Shown: positions 16,605 through 25,902, numbered from the stretch's first letter. The stretch: 64,000 bases of DNA from Avichristensenella sp031549905 (GCA_031549905.1 JAVBPC010000085.1:21436-85435), one strand, 5' to 3'. Notes: generated by a model not told the origin, from the letters alone. Numbers and translations: made by a program.

Positions 16605-17654
16605 ATGAGCATCCTCACCCTTTCAGACATCCACAAAAACTTTGGCAACGGCGAAGTATTGAACGGCATCGACCTGGCGGTGGAAGCCGGAGAGTTTCTG
16701 ACGCTGCTGGGCCCGTCCGGCTGCGGCAAAACAACCACGCTGCGCATCATCGCGGGGCTGGAATCACCCACCGCGGGCCGTGTCTATCTGGGAGGGCGCG
16801 ATGTAACGAACCTGCCGCCCGAAAAGCGCAGCGTCAACACCGTGTTCCAAAATTACGCGCTGTTCCCGCACATGACGGTGGCGGGCAACATCGGCTACGG
16901 CCTGAAGCTGCGCGGAGAGGCCAAGCCCGAAATCCGCAAAAAGGTGCAGGAGATGCTGCAGCTTGTGCAGATGATGGGGTTTGAGCGCCGCACGCCGGAC
17001 AGCCTTTCCGGCGGGCAGCGGCAGCGCGTGGCGATCGCGCGGGCAATTGTGCTGGCGCCGCAGATTTTGCTGCTGGATGAGCCGCTGGGCGCGTTGGACC
17101 TGCAGCTGCGCCGCCAGATGCAAACGGAGCTGAAGGTGCTGCAGGAAAGGCTGGGCATCACATTCATTTACATCACGCACGACCAGGAAGAGGCGCTGAA
17201 CATGAGCGACCGCATCGGGCTGATGCGGGAAGGCGTGCTGGAGCAGGTGGGCACGCCGGAAGAGATATACGAGCATCCGAAGACCCGCTTTGCCGCCACA
17301 TTCATCGGCCAGACCAACCTGCTGGAATGCATGGTGGAGGAGGACGGCGCGCTGTCGTTCGCGGGGCGCACGTTCCCGGCAAACTTTGGCGAAAAGGCCC
17401 CCGAAGCCGGCAGCGCGGTGGCGCTGTGCCTGCGCATGGAGTGCCTGCAGTACGCCACGGCGGCCCCGCCGGATCAGTGGTCCATCCCGGCGACGCTGGT
17501 GGAGCACAGGTACACCAGCGGCTCCCTGCGCACAACGGTGGAGCTGCTGGATGGGCAGCGGCTGACCGCGTTCAACCAGACGCGCACGGATATTGAGCCC
17601 GGCACGGCGGTGCGCGTGTGGTGGGATGAAGAGCACGCGGCGGTGATCGCATGA
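16605..17654 (+). CDS. potA: spermidine/putrescine ABC transporter ATP-binding protein
   Basis: Energises polyamine import. 349 aa. Walker A GPSGCGKTT, signature LSGGQRQRVAIARA, Walker B ILLLDEPLGALD, switch His in THDQEEAL, then a C-terminal TOBE-type regulatory domain (about 240-349). ATG 16605 is preferred because homology starts at MSILTLSDI; an in-frame ATG at 16584 is possible. It overlaps potB by 4 bases (ATGA). First gene of a complete potABCD operon. Confidence 0.95.
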   Translation: MSILTLSDIHKNFGNGEVLNGIDLAVEAGEFLTLLGPSGCGKTTTLRIIAGLESPTAGRVYLGGRDVTNLPPEKRSVNTVFQNYALFPHMTVAGNIGYGLKLRGEAKPEIRKKVQEMLQLVQMMGFERRTPDSLSGGQRQRVAIARAIVLAPQILLLDEPLGALDLQLRRQMQTELKVLQERLGITFIYITHDQEEALNMSDRIGLMREGVLEQVGTPEEIYEHPKTRFAATFIGQTNLLECMVEEDGALSFAGRTFPANFGEKAPEAGSAVALCLRMECLQYATAAPPDQWSIPATLVEHRYTSGSLRTTVELLDGQRLTAFNQTRTDIEPGTAVRVWWDEEHAAVIA

Positions 17655-18517
17655 GCATGGCGGTGAAAAAACAGCAGGGCATCAAACAGCGGCGCATGTT
17701 CCTGTGCATACCGATGTACGCGTGGGCCGTGCTGCTGACGGGGCTGCCGCTGCTGTATGTTCTCGGGCTTTCCTTCTTTGAAAGGGATGCCACATGGGGC
17801 GTTTCCAGTACGTTTACGCTGTCCAACTACGCGATGCTGTTCGATCCCACCTACTTTCAGGTGTTCATCGATTCCATCAAAACGGCGCTGCTGACCAGCG
17901 CGCTGACGACGGTGATCGGCTACCCGTTTGCCTACGCGATGGCGCGGGCGGACAAAAAGCGCCGCACGCTGCTGATGATCCTGGTGATCGTGCCGTTTTG
18001 GACAAGCGCGCTGATCCGCACCTACGGCTGGATGATCCTGCTGCGCGCGAATGGGCCGATCAACGAGATTCTGCGCGCACTGGGGATCATTGACCGCCCG
18101 CTCAAGCTGCTGTACACGCAGGGGGCGGTGCTGCTGTCGTTCGTGTATACGCTGCTGCCGTTCATGATTCTGCCGTGCTACACCATCATTGAACGGATGG
18201 ACTGGCATGTGGTGGAGGCCGCGCGCGCCCTTGGCGCATCCCCCGCGCGGGCGTTTACCACGGTAACGCTGCCGCTGACGTTTCCGGGGATCGTATCGGG
18301 CATTACGCTGATATTCGTGCCCAGCATGGGCATGTTCTTCATTTCCGATTTGATGGGCGGGGCCAAGACCGTGCTGCTGGGGAACCTGATACAGGATCAG
18401 CTGCTGCGCGCGCGCAACAAGCCGTTTGGGGCGGCGCTGTCGGTGGCGCTGATGGGGCTGACTGCGCTGGTGCTGTGGGGCCAATACCGCGCGGGCGGCG
18501 AAACGACATTGTTTTAG
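17651..18517 (+). CDS. potB: spermidine/putrescine ABC transporter permease
   Basis: 288-aa inner-membrane permease with about six transmembrane helices. The EAA-type loop that docks on PotA is visible as VEAARALGASPARAFTTVTL (about residues 191-210). ATG overlaps the potA stop; a second ATG two codons later is also possible. Confidence 0.93.
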   Translation: MSMAVKKQQGIKQRRMFLCIPMYAWAVLLTGLPLLYVLGLSFFERDATWGVSSTFTLSNYAMLFDPTYFQVFIDSIKTALLTSALTTVIGYPFAYAMARADKKRRTLLMILVIVPFWTSALIRTYGWMILLRANGPINEILRALGIIDRPLKLLYTQGAVLLSFVYTLLPFMILPCYTIIERMDWHVVEAARALGASPARAFTTVTLPLTFPGIVSGITLIFVPSMGMFFISDLMGGAKTVLLGNLIQDQLLRARNKPFGAALSVALMGLTALVLWGQYRAGGETTLF

Positions 18518-18529
18518 GGAGGGCTGCGC

Positions 18530-19333
18530 ATGGCAAAATCTCATGACGGCGCGGTATCCCCGAAATTGCGCCGGTCCAGGTTCGGGTCCGTTTACATGAC
18601 GCTGGTGCTGATTTTCCTGTACCTGCCCATTTTGATTGTGGTGCTGTATTCATTCAATCCATCCAAAAACGCGGGCCCGATGAACGGGTTTACGCTGGAT
18701 TGGTACAAAAGCCTTTTTAGGAATGTGGATATAGGCCGCGCGCTGGTGAATTCGCTGAAGCTGGCGGGGATATCGGTGCTGGGGGCGGCGGTGCTGGGCA
18801 CGCTGGGCGCGGTGGCGCTGGTCAGACGGCACATGTTCATGCAGGGGTTTATGGAAGGGCTGGTGACGCTGCCGATCCTGATCCCAGAGATTGTGATCGG
18901 CATGTCGCTGCTGATGGCGTTCACGCTGCTGGGGCTGAACCTGGGGATGGGCACGCTGGTGCTGGCGCATATTACGTTTTGCGTGCCGTATATTTTTGTG
19001 ATCGTAAAAGGCCGCCTGGCCGCGATGGACCCCGCGATGGAAGAGGCCGCGCGCGACCTGGGGGCATCCCCCCTGCGCGTATTCCTGGATATCACGCTGC
19101 CGCAGGCCGCGCCCGCGGTGCTGGCCGGGATGCTGCTGGCGTTCGCGATGTCATTTGATGATGTGATCATCAGCTTCTTTGTAACCGGCCCCGGCGCGCA
19201 GACGCTGCCGCTGAAGGTGTATTCGAGCCTGAAGGTCGGCGTATCGCCGGAGATCAACGCGCTGTGCACGCTGATGCTGGGGGCGGTGTTCCTGCTGGTT
19301 GCGCTGTCGCAATGGATGCGGAAAAAAGCATAA
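18530..19333 (+). CDS. potC: spermidine/putrescine ABC transporter permease
   Basis: 267-aa second permease with about six membrane helices and the EAA loop MEEAARDLGASPLRVFLDIT. GGAGGG lies upstream of the ATG, 12 bases after potB. The C-terminal part (FDDVIISFFVTGPG) is typical of PotC. Confidence 0.93.
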   Translation: MAKSHDGAVSPKLRRSRFGSVYMTLVLIFLYLPILIVVLYSFNPSKNAGPMNGFTLDWYKSLFRNVDIGRALVNSLKLAGISVLGAAVLGTLGAVALVRRHMFMQGFMEGLVTLPILIPEIVIGMSLLMAFTLLGLNLGMGTLVLAHITFCVPYIFVIVKGRLAAMDPAMEEAARDLGASPLRVFLDITLPQAAPAVLAGMLLAFAMSFDDVIISFFVTGPGAQTLPLKVYSSLKVGVSPEINALCTLMLGAVFLLVALSQWMRKKA

Positions 19334-19383
19334 TGCCCTTTCTCAATGAGAAAAAGCATAAGAAAACATAAGGAGGACTTCTC

Positions 19384-20421
19384 ATGAAACGTCTGCTACC
19401 CCTACTGCTGGTGCTGCTCCTCGCCCTGCCCGCCTGCGTATCCGCGCAAGAGGAGCCTGTCCTGAACATTCTGACCTGGGCGGATTACATCGACAACGCG
19501 TCCATCCTCAAGCCCTTTGAACAGGAATACGGCATCCGCATCAACTACGACTATTTCGACAGCAACGAACAGATGCTGGAAAAGCTGGAAGCGCTTGGCG
19601 GCGGAACGTATGACATCATCCTGGCCAGCGATTACATCATCGACATCGCGAGGGGCCTTGGGCTGCTGCAGAAGCTTGACAAAGCAAAGCTGCCCAACTA
19701 TGAGAACATCGACCCGGTGTTCCTGAACCAGTTTTTTGACCCGGATGCAGAGTATGTGGTACCATATATCGCGGGCACGCCGCTGATCATTTACGATCCC
19801 GCGTATGTGGATATCGAGATCACCGGCTACAACAGCCTGTGGGACCCGTCGCTGAAGGACAGCCTTGTGCTGATCGATGACGCGCGCAACATCATCGGCA
19901 TCACGCTGAAATCGATGGGCGAATCCTTCAACACCACCGACCCCGCCATTCTGGAAGAGGCCGGCAAAAAGCTGCTGGACCTGAAACAGAACGTGCGCGT
20001 GCTGGATTACAACCGCCCCGACCAGGCGATGGCCAGCGGCGAAGCGATCGTGGGCTACATGTTCACGCCGGGCATCATCTGGGCGCTGGAAGAGCGGCCC
20101 GATCTTGAGATTGTCTACCCCGAAGAGGGCATGGGTTTCGGCATCGATGCGCTGTTCATCCCCTCGAAGGCGCCGCACCCGGACAACGCGCACCTGTTCC
20201 TGGACTTCCTGATGCGCCCCGAAATCGCCGTGAACATCGCGGAGATGCAGGCGTACATCAACTGCAACCGTGCGGCGGATGATCTGCTTTCGGAAGAGTT
20301 CAAGTCGAATCCCGCGCTGTACATTCCTTCTGAGGTGCTGGGCGAGACGGAGTTCATTCAGGATGTGGGCGATGCGCTGCCTATTTATGACAAAATCTGG
20401 ACGGATTTCAAACAGTATTAA
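19384..20421 (+). CDS. potD: spermidine/putrescine-binding protein
   Basis: 345-aa extracellular receptor of the PotABC transporter. The leader is KRLLPLLLVLLLALPAC: Cys18 in LPAC could be a lipobox, which is usual for Gram-positive receptors, although a signal peptidase I cut after VSA is also possible. The mature fold begins LNILTWADYIDN, the family signature; the polyamine-site acidic and aromatic residues are in the expected segments (SDYIIDI, PYIAGTPLIIYDP). AGGAGG precedes the ATG. Confidence 0.93.
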   Translation: MKRLLPLLLVLLLALPACVSAQEEPVLNILTWADYIDNASILKPFEQEYGIRINYDYFDSNEQMLEKLEALGGGTYDIILASDYIIDIARGLGLLQKLDKAKLPNYENIDPVFLNQFFDPDAEYVVPYIAGTPLIIYDPAYVDIEITGYNSLWDPSLKDSLVLIDDARNIIGITLKSMGESFNTTDPAILEEAGKKLLDLKQNVRVLDYNRPDQAMASGEAIVGYMFTPGIIWALEERPDLEIVYPEEGMGFGIDALFIPSKAPHPDNAHLFLDFLMRPEIAVNIAEMQAYINCNRAADDLLSEEFKSNPALYIPSEVLGETEFIQDVGDALPIYDKIWTDFKQY

Positions 20422-20436
20422 GGGGGACTTGCCTGA

Positions 20437-21258
20437 ATGTTCGAAACCATCCTGCTGGGCATCGTACAAGGGCTGACGGAATTCCTGCCGGTATCATCCT
20501 CGGGGCACCTGGTGCTGTTGCAACGCGTACTGGGCATGCCGGACACGGGGCTGCTGCTGGAAGTTATGCTGCATGTCGGGACGCTGGTGGCCGTCATCAT
20601 CGTCTTTTGGAAGGATTGGATCGGCATGCTCCGCCACCTGTTCACCAGCCGCCCCGTTCGGCTGCTGATTGTGGCGACGATCCCTGCGGTGGTGGTTACG
20701 CTGCTGTTTAATGATTTGCTGGAGAGGGCGTTCGGCGGCTGGTTCCTGGGAGTATCGTTTTTGATCACCGCCGCGCTGATGTTTGCCGCCGGGCCCCTCG
20801 CCAGGCGCGTTTCGCCGGGCAGGCACAGGGCGCGCGGCGATGTGGACGACATGACGTATCAGCAGGCCGCCGCGATGGGCGCGATGCAGGCGTTTGCGAT
20901 CATCCCGGGCATTTCGCGCTCAGGCTCCACAATTGTGGGGGGGCTTGCGGCTGGCGTTACGCGGCAGGTGGCCGCGAAGTTCTCTTTCATGATGAGCGCG
21001 GTGGCCATCGTGGGTTCGCTGGTATTTAAGGCGAAAGACCTGCTGGATGCAGGCGGCGCGGCGTTTGAGGGCGGCTACCTGGCGCTGCTGCTGGGGATGG
21101 CGGCGGCCGCCGTTTCCGGATACCTGGCGATCCGGTGGATGCTGAGCCTGATCCAGAAGATCAGCCTGAAATGGTTCGGGTTCTACACGCTGGCGCTGGG
21201 GTTGCTCATCCTGCTGGATCAGTTATTCTTTGGATTTGTGTTTGACAAGATACTGTGA
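20437..21258 (+). CDS. uppP: undecaprenyl-diphosphatase
   Basis: Membrane phosphatase (BacA family) recycling undecaprenyl pyrophosphate for cell-wall synthesis; overproduction gives bacitracin resistance in other bacteria. 273 aa with about eight membrane segments. Catalytic motifs: TEFLPVSSSGHL (residues 13-24) with its Glu/Ser/His, and PGISRSGST. It starts 15 bases after potD with GGGGGA upstream and is probably cotranscribed. Confidence 0.95.
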   Translation: MFETILLGIVQGLTEFLPVSSSGHLVLLQRVLGMPDTGLLLEVMLHVGTLVAVIIVFWKDWIGMLRHLFTSRPVRLLIVATIPAVVVTLLFNDLLERAFGGWFLGVSFLITAALMFAAGPLARRVSPGRHRARGDVDDMTYQQAAAMGAMQAFAIIPGISRSGSTIVGGLAAGVTRQVAAKFSFMMSAVAIVGSLVFKAKDLLDAGGAAFEGGYLALLLGMAAAAVSGYLAIRWMLSLIQKISLKWFGFYTLALGLLILLDQLFFGFVFDKIL

Positions 21259-21287
21259 GATAATGCGATAATTAAGAAGGTTTTGCC

Positions 21288-21887
21288 GTGCTGCGCTTTT
21301 ACTTCGGGGTGATGGGGTCATCGAAATCGGCGATGCTGCTGATGCAGCGGTACAACTACATGGAGCAGGGGTACAGCTGCGCGCTGGTCAAGCCATCGGT
21401 GGATACCAGGCGCACCGGCGGGGTGATACACTCCCGCGTGGGGCTGGAGGACACGGCCGATATCGTGCTGGCCCCCAGCCACAGCCCGCGCGAGCAGCTG
21501 CTGTGGCTGGAAACCCGCCGTCCCAGGCAGCTGGAGCATGTGTTTGTGGATGAGGCGCAGTTCCTGACGGAGGCGCAGGTGATCGAGCTGGCCGATATGG
21601 CGAGCGAACTGGATATCCATTGTTACGGGCTCAAAACGGACTTTTTAGGCAATTTTTTTCCCGGCTCCAGCGCGCTGCTGCGGTTTGCGGAGGCGTTCAC
21701 GGAGCTGGATCAGAGCCTGTGCTGGTGCGGACAGAAAGCGATCATGAACACAAGGGTAAACAAGCGGGGCCAGGTGATCAAGACGGGCGAGCAGGTGCTG
21801 ATTGACACCGGCGGCGAAGAAGAGATACGGTATGTGGGGCTGTGCTACCGCCATTGGCGGGAAGGCGTGGCCAAGCAGAGAGGATGA
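21288..21887 (+). CDS. tdk: thymidine kinase
   Basis: Phosphorylates thymidine in pyrimidine salvage. 199 aa, type II (bacterial) TK. The P-loop region is YFGVMGSSKSAMLL (residues 4-17; Ser appears where many have Gly/Ser-Gly-Lys-Thr variants), followed by Walker-B-like VFVDEAQFL and zinc-lasso cysteines in CWCGQKA with a further Cys in GLCYRHW. GTG start with AAGAAGG 7 nt upstream. Confidence 0.92.
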   Translation: MLRFYFGVMGSSKSAMLLMQRYNYMEQGYSCALVKPSVDTRRTGGVIHSRVGLEDTADIVLAPSHSPREQLLWLETRRPRQLEHVFVDEAQFLTEAQVIELADMASELDIHCYGLKTDFLGNFFPGSSALLRFAEAFTELDQSLCWCGQKAIMNTRVNKRGQVIKTGEQVLIDTGGEEEIRYVGLCYRHWREGVAKQRG

Positions 21888-21893
21888 ACGCGC

Positions 21894-22811
21894 ATGTTTG
21901 GATTCCGGCCTGACGGCAGGCGCATAGAGCAGGCAGACCCTATTTTGGCGTTTGTGCCGTACATCATGCCCACACGGGTGGATTCGCAGGTGCACAGCGT
22001 ACAGCATATTGATTTTGACGTGATGACGCGCTACATCAGGGCGCAGCGCGACCTGGGCCACAACATCACCTACCTGGACCTGGTGATGGCCGCCTATGTG
22101 CGCACGATCTCCATGTATCCGGAGCTGAACCGCTTCGTGCTGAACAAGCAGCATTTTGCCAGGAATGAGCTGTGCGTATCGCTTGCGATCCTTAAGAAGT
22201 TTGACAATTCCGAGAAGATTGAGGAAACGACGCTGAAGTTCAATTTCACGCCGTATGACACGGTATACGATGTGCACGACAAGCTGGATGAGATGATATC
22301 CAAAAACCGGAAGCCGGAAGAGAAGAATAACACGGACAAGCTGGTGCGCGTGCTGCTGGCGATACCCGGCCTGCCCACCACGATTGTGGCGATAGCGCGC
22401 CTGCTGGACCGCTACGGCATGCTGCCCAGGTGGATTGTCGATGTCAGCCCCTTCCACACCAGCCTGTTTGTAACGAACCTGCTGTCGCTGGGCATGCCGT
22501 ATGTCAACCACCATATCTACAACTTCGGCACCACCAGCATATTCATTTCGATGGGGCGCGTGGAGCGCAACCCCGCCCCCGGCCCGAACGGCACCACCGT
22601 GTATAACCGCGTGATGCCGGTTGGCGTGGTATCGGATGAAAGGATCACATCCGGGGCCGTGTACGGCATGGCGTTCGGCTGCTGGCGCGACCTGCTGGCA
22701 AACCCCACGGTGCTGGAGACGCCGCCGGTGAATGTGCGGTTTGACTTCCCGCTGAAGCAGCGGGAGAGGACGGTGCGGCGCAGGGTGTGGAGAAGGAGCG
22801 CGGGGGGCTGA
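21894..22811 (+). CDS. E2 acyltransferase-like protein, catalytic motif altered
   Basis: 305-aa protein resembling the catalytic domain of 2-oxoacid dehydrogenase E2 / chloramphenicol acetyltransferase. Family-like blocks are VQHIDFDVMTRYIRAQ, ITYLDLVMAAYVRTI, YNFGTTSIFISMGRVE and VMPVGVVSDERITSG. It has no lipoyl or peripheral-subunit-binding domain, and the DHRxxDG active-site motif reads DERITSG: both the catalytic His and the Asp are missing. No E1 or E3 gene is nearby. Its role is unknown; it may be a non-acyltransferase relative. It begins 6 bases after tdk. Confidence 0.7.
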   Translation: MFGFRPDGRRIEQADPILAFVPYIMPTRVDSQVHSVQHIDFDVMTRYIRAQRDLGHNITYLDLVMAAYVRTISMYPELNRFVLNKQHFARNELCVSLAILKKFDNSEKIEETTLKFNFTPYDTVYDVHDKLDEMISKNRKPEEKNNTDKLVRVLLAIPGLPTTIVAIARLLDRYGMLPRWIVDVSPFHTSLFVTNLLSLGMPYVNHHIYNFGTTSIFISMGRVERNPAPGPNGTTVYNRVMPVGVVSDERITSGAVYGMAFGCWRDLLANPTVLETPPVNVRFDFPLKQRERTVRRRVWRRSAGG

Positions 22812-22870
22812 CGGGCGGCGCGTGAGCTAAGGTTCATACCCAAGGGCTATTGCCGGGGCGTATCAGCGAA

Positions 22871-22930
22871 GCCGCCGATGCCGGATTGAAGAGCGAGGGG
22901 CCTCGGCCCCTTAATAATCCCCGAGATAGT
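22871..22930 (+). repeat. R2 structured repeat, degenerate 3' fragment
   Basis: The segment CCGGATTGAAG, the hairpin AGGGGCCTCGGCCCCTT and the tail CCCCGAGATAG match in order the 3' third of the R2 repeats at 37608 and 40032 (GATTGAA, a GGGGC/CCCC hairpin, then CCCCGGGG). It again lies downstream of a plus-strand gene. Confidence 0.5.
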
Positions 22931-22934
22931 CCTC

Positions 22935-22963
22935 TTTACACAACCCCTTTTGTACGCTATAAT
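22935..22963 (+). promoter_or_regulatory. sigma-A promoter of proS T-box transcript
   Basis: TTTACA (22935-22940), 17-nt spacer, TATAAT (22958-22963); the transcript starts near 22970. Confidence 0.85.
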
Positions 22964-22969
22964 GATATG

Positions 22970-23199
22970 TCCCCCAAGAAGGAAGGCAAAACACACCGCC
23001 CCCATCAGAGAGCGCGCGCCCTGGGCTGAAAGCGTGCGCGGCGTGCGGGTTTGGCCTCCGGCCTTCACCGTGCCGTTACAGGCACCGGGGGCGCTGCCCG
23101 CGTTATCGGCATAAAGAGCGGACGCGCCGTGCGCGTCAAGCCGGGTGGTACCGCGAAGCGCGCCTTCGTCCCAGCAGTGGGGCGCGGGTGTATTTTTTT
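22970..23199 (+). promoter_or_regulatory. T-box riboswitch leader controlling proS
   Basis: About 230-nt leader that senses uncharged tRNA. Stem I begins with the AGAGAG element (23006-23011) and has the GCTGAAAGC segment in its upper part. The T-box core GGGTGGTACCGCG is at 23143-23155. The antiterminator competes with a terminator formed by CGCGCC near 23156-23163 and GGCGCG after the loop, followed by a T7 run (23193-23199). Gene context predicts tRNA-Pro as ligand; I could not fix the specifier triplet by eye, though proline codons occur in the 3' side of Stem I. Confidence 0.92.
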
Positions 23200-23237
23200 G
23201 CGTGTCAAAACAGTGACAGAAAAGGAGCGGTGCCATC

Positions 23238-24680
23238 ATGTCCAAGAAAAAAGAGGCCGAGTTCGTACAGCACATCACCCCCCGCAGCGAGGATTTCTCC
23301 CAGTGGTATACCGATGTCATCCTGCAAACGGGGCTGGTGGATTACGCGCCCGTGCGCGGCTGCATGGTCATCAAGCCGTACGGCTACGCCATTTGGGAAA
23401 TGATCCAGAAGGAAATGGATCAGCGCTTCAAAGCGACCGGCCATGAAAATGTATACATGCCCATGCTGATCCCCGAAAGCCTGCTGCTGAAAGAAGCGGA
23501 GCACGTTGAAGGCTTCGCGCCTGAGGTTGCCTGGGTCACCCAGGGCGGCAACGAGCCCCTGCAGGAGCGCCTGGCCATCCGCCCCACCAGCGAAACCATG
23601 TTCTGCACGATGTACGCCAAATGGGTGCAAAGCTGGCGCGATCTGCCGATGAAGTACAACCAGTGGTGCTCCGTGATGCGCTGGGAGAAGTCCACCCGCC
23701 CGTTCCTGCGCACCAGCGAGTTCCTGTGGCAGGAGGGCCACACCATCCACGAAACAGAGGAAGAGGCCCAGGAAGAGACGCTGCAAATGCTGGAAGTCTA
23801 CCGCGAGGTGGCCGAAAGCGTGCTGGCGCTGCCGGTATACGTAGGCCAAAAGAGCGAGAAAGAGAAGTTCGCCGGTGCGCGCGCAACCTACAGCATGGAG
23901 GCCATGATGCAAGACGGCAAAGCGCTGCAGGCGGGCACATCGCATAACTTCGGCACCAACTTCTCAGAGCCGTTCGGCATCCAGTTCCTCAGCCGCGAGG
24001 GCAAGCTTGAATACGCGAAGGAGACCAGCTGGGGCACATCCACCCGCCTGATCGGCGCGATCATCATGACCCACGGCGATGAGCGCGGCCTGCGCCTGCC
24101 GCCGAACGTAGCGCCCATTCAGGTGGTGGTGCTGCCCATCGCGCAGCATAAAGAGGGCGTGCTGGAAGGCGCGAAGGCCGTTGCGGATCAGCTGGCGGCG
24201 AAGGACATCCGCGTCAAGTTTGACGACAGGGATACGGTATCCGCGGGCTTCAAGTTTAACGACTGGGAGCTGAAGGGCGTGCCGCTGCGCGTAGAGGTAG
24301 GCCCGCGCGACCTGGAAAACGGCCAGGCCGTGGTCGCCAGGCGCGATACCTTTGAGAAGATCACCCTGCCCATCGACGGCCTGGCGAACGCCCTGGCCGC
24401 GCTGCTTGCCGAAATTCAGCAGACGATGTTCCTGCAGGCGCAGGCCTTCCGCGACGCGCACACCGCCGTGGTATCGGGTTACGATGAGCTGAAAGCGGCC
24501 GTGAACGGCGGCTTTGCCAAGGGCATGTGGTGCGGAGACACCGCCTGCGAAGAGAAGCTGAAGGCTGACCTCAACGCCACCACCCGCAACATGCCCTTCG
24601 ACCAGACGCCCACCGGCGACACCTGCGTCATCTGCGGCAAGAAGGCCGATAAGGTGATGTACTTCGCCAAGGCGTACTGA
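23238..24680 (+). CDS. proS: prolyl-tRNA synthetase (archaeal/eukaryotic-like type)
   Basis: Charges tRNA-Pro with proline. At 480 aa it lacks the editing insertion of the bacterial type. Class II motifs: motif 2 MRWEKSTRPFLRTSEFLWQE (about 149-168) and motif 3 GTSTRLIGAIIMTHGDERGL. An anticodon-binding domain and the C-terminal zinc-like domain with CGDTACEEK and CVICGK complete the protein. AAAGGAG precedes the ATG. Expression is controlled by the T-box. Confidence 0.96.
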   Translation: MSKKKEAEFVQHITPRSEDFSQWYTDVILQTGLVDYAPVRGCMVIKPYGYAIWEMIQKEMDQRFKATGHENVYMPMLIPESLLLKEAEHVEGFAPEVAWVTQGGNEPLQERLAIRPTSETMFCTMYAKWVQSWRDLPMKYNQWCSVMRWEKSTRPFLRTSEFLWQEGHTIHETEEEAQEETLQMLEVYREVAESVLALPVYVGQKSEKEKFAGARATYSMEAMMQDGKALQAGTSHNFGTNFSEPFGIQFLSREGKLEYAKETSWGTSTRLIGAIIMTHGDERGLRLPPNVAPIQVVVLPIAQHKEGVLEGAKAVADQLAAKDIRVKFDDRDTVSAGFKFNDWELKGVPLRVEVGPRDLENGQAVVARRDTFEKITLPIDGLANALAALLAEIQQTMFLQAQAFRDAHTAVVSGYDELKAAVNGGFAKGMWCGDTACEEKLKADLNATTRNMPFDQTPTGDTCVICGKKADKVMYFAKAY

Positions 24681-24949
24681 TGCCGCAGGGCGATACGGGC
24701 CACGCGCTGCTTGCGGGCCTCAATAGGGTGCACACCACGCAGATGGGCGCGGAGCGCATCCGCAGAAACCTGGGGCTTCATGCGGATGATCCCGCGGCGT
24801 GGTGCAGGCGGCAGATAGAGAACGCGCGGGCGATTACCCGAAGGGGCAAGAACTGGTATGTGCGCGGGGATGGGTGCGTCATCACGGTCAACGCGACGAG
24901 CTTTACCATCATTACCGCACATCGGGATAAAGAACATGGGGTGATATGA
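24680..24949 (+). CDS. DUF3781 family protein
   Basis: 89-aa basic cytosolic protein with the DUF3781 pattern: LLAGLNRVHTTQMGAERIRR, then WCRRQIENARAITRRGKNWY and the C-terminal beta hairpin DGCVITVNATSFTIITAH. The function is unknown. The ATG overlaps the proS stop (TGATG), and its own 3' end overlaps the next gene by 4 bases, so it sits inside a coupled operon. Confidence 0.82.
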   Translation: MPQGDTGHALLAGLNRVHTTQMGAERIRRNLGLHADDPAAWCRRQIENARAITRRGKNWYVRGDGCVITVNATSFTIITAHRDKEHGVI

Positions 24950-25902
24950 TGAAAACCATCCGCGTCAAAGAGGGCGTGACCCTCTCCTCAATCGCGCTGG
25001 GCGAAAGCCGCCGGGGCAATCCCGACCGGGAGGCCACGGCCTTCCAGGTGATGGACCGCTATATCGAGCTGGGCGGCACCACCTTTGATTCCGCCCGCGC
25101 ATACGACGACGGCGGGGCGGACCGCGCGCTGGGCAAGTGGCTGAAAAGCCGCGGCCTGCGGGATCAGGTGACCGTCGTTACAAAGGGCAGCCTGTGCCAC
25201 CGCGAAAACCGCTTTCTCTCCCGCCTGTCGCCGGAAGAGATCGAGTGCGACCTGAACGAATCGCTTGCCTTCATGGGGATAGACTGCGCCGACCTGCACC
25301 TGCTGCACCGCGATGATGTTGATATCCCGGTGGAAAAGATCGTGCCGGTGCTCAGCGGCCTTGTGAAGGCCGGCAAGGCGCGCGCGGTCGGCGTATCCAA
25401 CTGGACGGTGGGGCGCATCATTCAGGCGAATGAGTTTGCCCTTGCAAACGGATACGAACCGCTGCGCTGCTGCCAGCTGCTGTTCACGCTGGCGCAGACC
25501 ACCGCCGCGATGACCGGCGACATCACCCATGTGCCGATGAACGAGATCGAGCTTGGCTGGTATAAAGAAACCCAGTTCCCGGTGATGGGCTTCGGCGCGC
25601 AGGCGCGCGGCTGGTTCGCCGCCCGGGCAGCCGGGCAGGAGCCGCGCGAAAGCCCCCGTAAATACTACGACGCGCTGCCGGAGAACCACCGCCGCCTGAT
25701 CCGCGTCAAAAAGCTATCTGAAAAGCTTGGCGTGCCCCTTTCCGCCGTTACCTGCGCCTATGTGCGCGACAGGGGCGCAAACGCGTCGGTGCTGTGCTCA
25801 TTCAGCAGCATAGCGCAGCTGGAAGAGGTGTTTCAGGCCGAAACCATCCGCCTTTCGGTGGATCAGATCAAATACTTAGAAACGGGAGTAGGAACGTGCT
25901 AA
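24946..25902 (+). CDS. aldo/keto reductase
   Basis: 318-aa TIM-barrel NAD(P)H oxidoreductase. The catalytic tetrad is recognisable: Asp and Tyr in FDSARAYDDGGADRALG, Lys in VVTKGSL and His in LHLLHRDD. The cofactor-binding C-terminal part (CSFSSIAQLEEVF) is atypical but in place. Starts ATGATG, overlapping the preceding gene by 4 bases. The substrate is unknown; plant-type and YajO/YghZ-like relatives reduce sugar aldehydes. Confidence 0.85.
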   Translation: MMKTIRVKEGVTLSSIALGESRRGNPDREATAFQVMDRYIELGGTTFDSARAYDDGGADRALGKWLKSRGLRDQVTVVTKGSLCHRENRFLSRLSPEEIECDLNESLAFMGIDCADLHLLHRDDVDIPVEKIVPVLSGLVKAGKARAVGVSNWTVGRIIQANEFALANGYEPLRCCQLLFTLAQTTAAMTGDITHVPMNEIELGWYKETQFPVMGFGAQARGWFAARAAGQEPRESPRKYYDALPENHRRLIRVKKLSEKLGVPLSAVTCAYVRDRGANASVLCSFSSIAQLEEVFQAETIRLSVDQIKYLETGVGTC

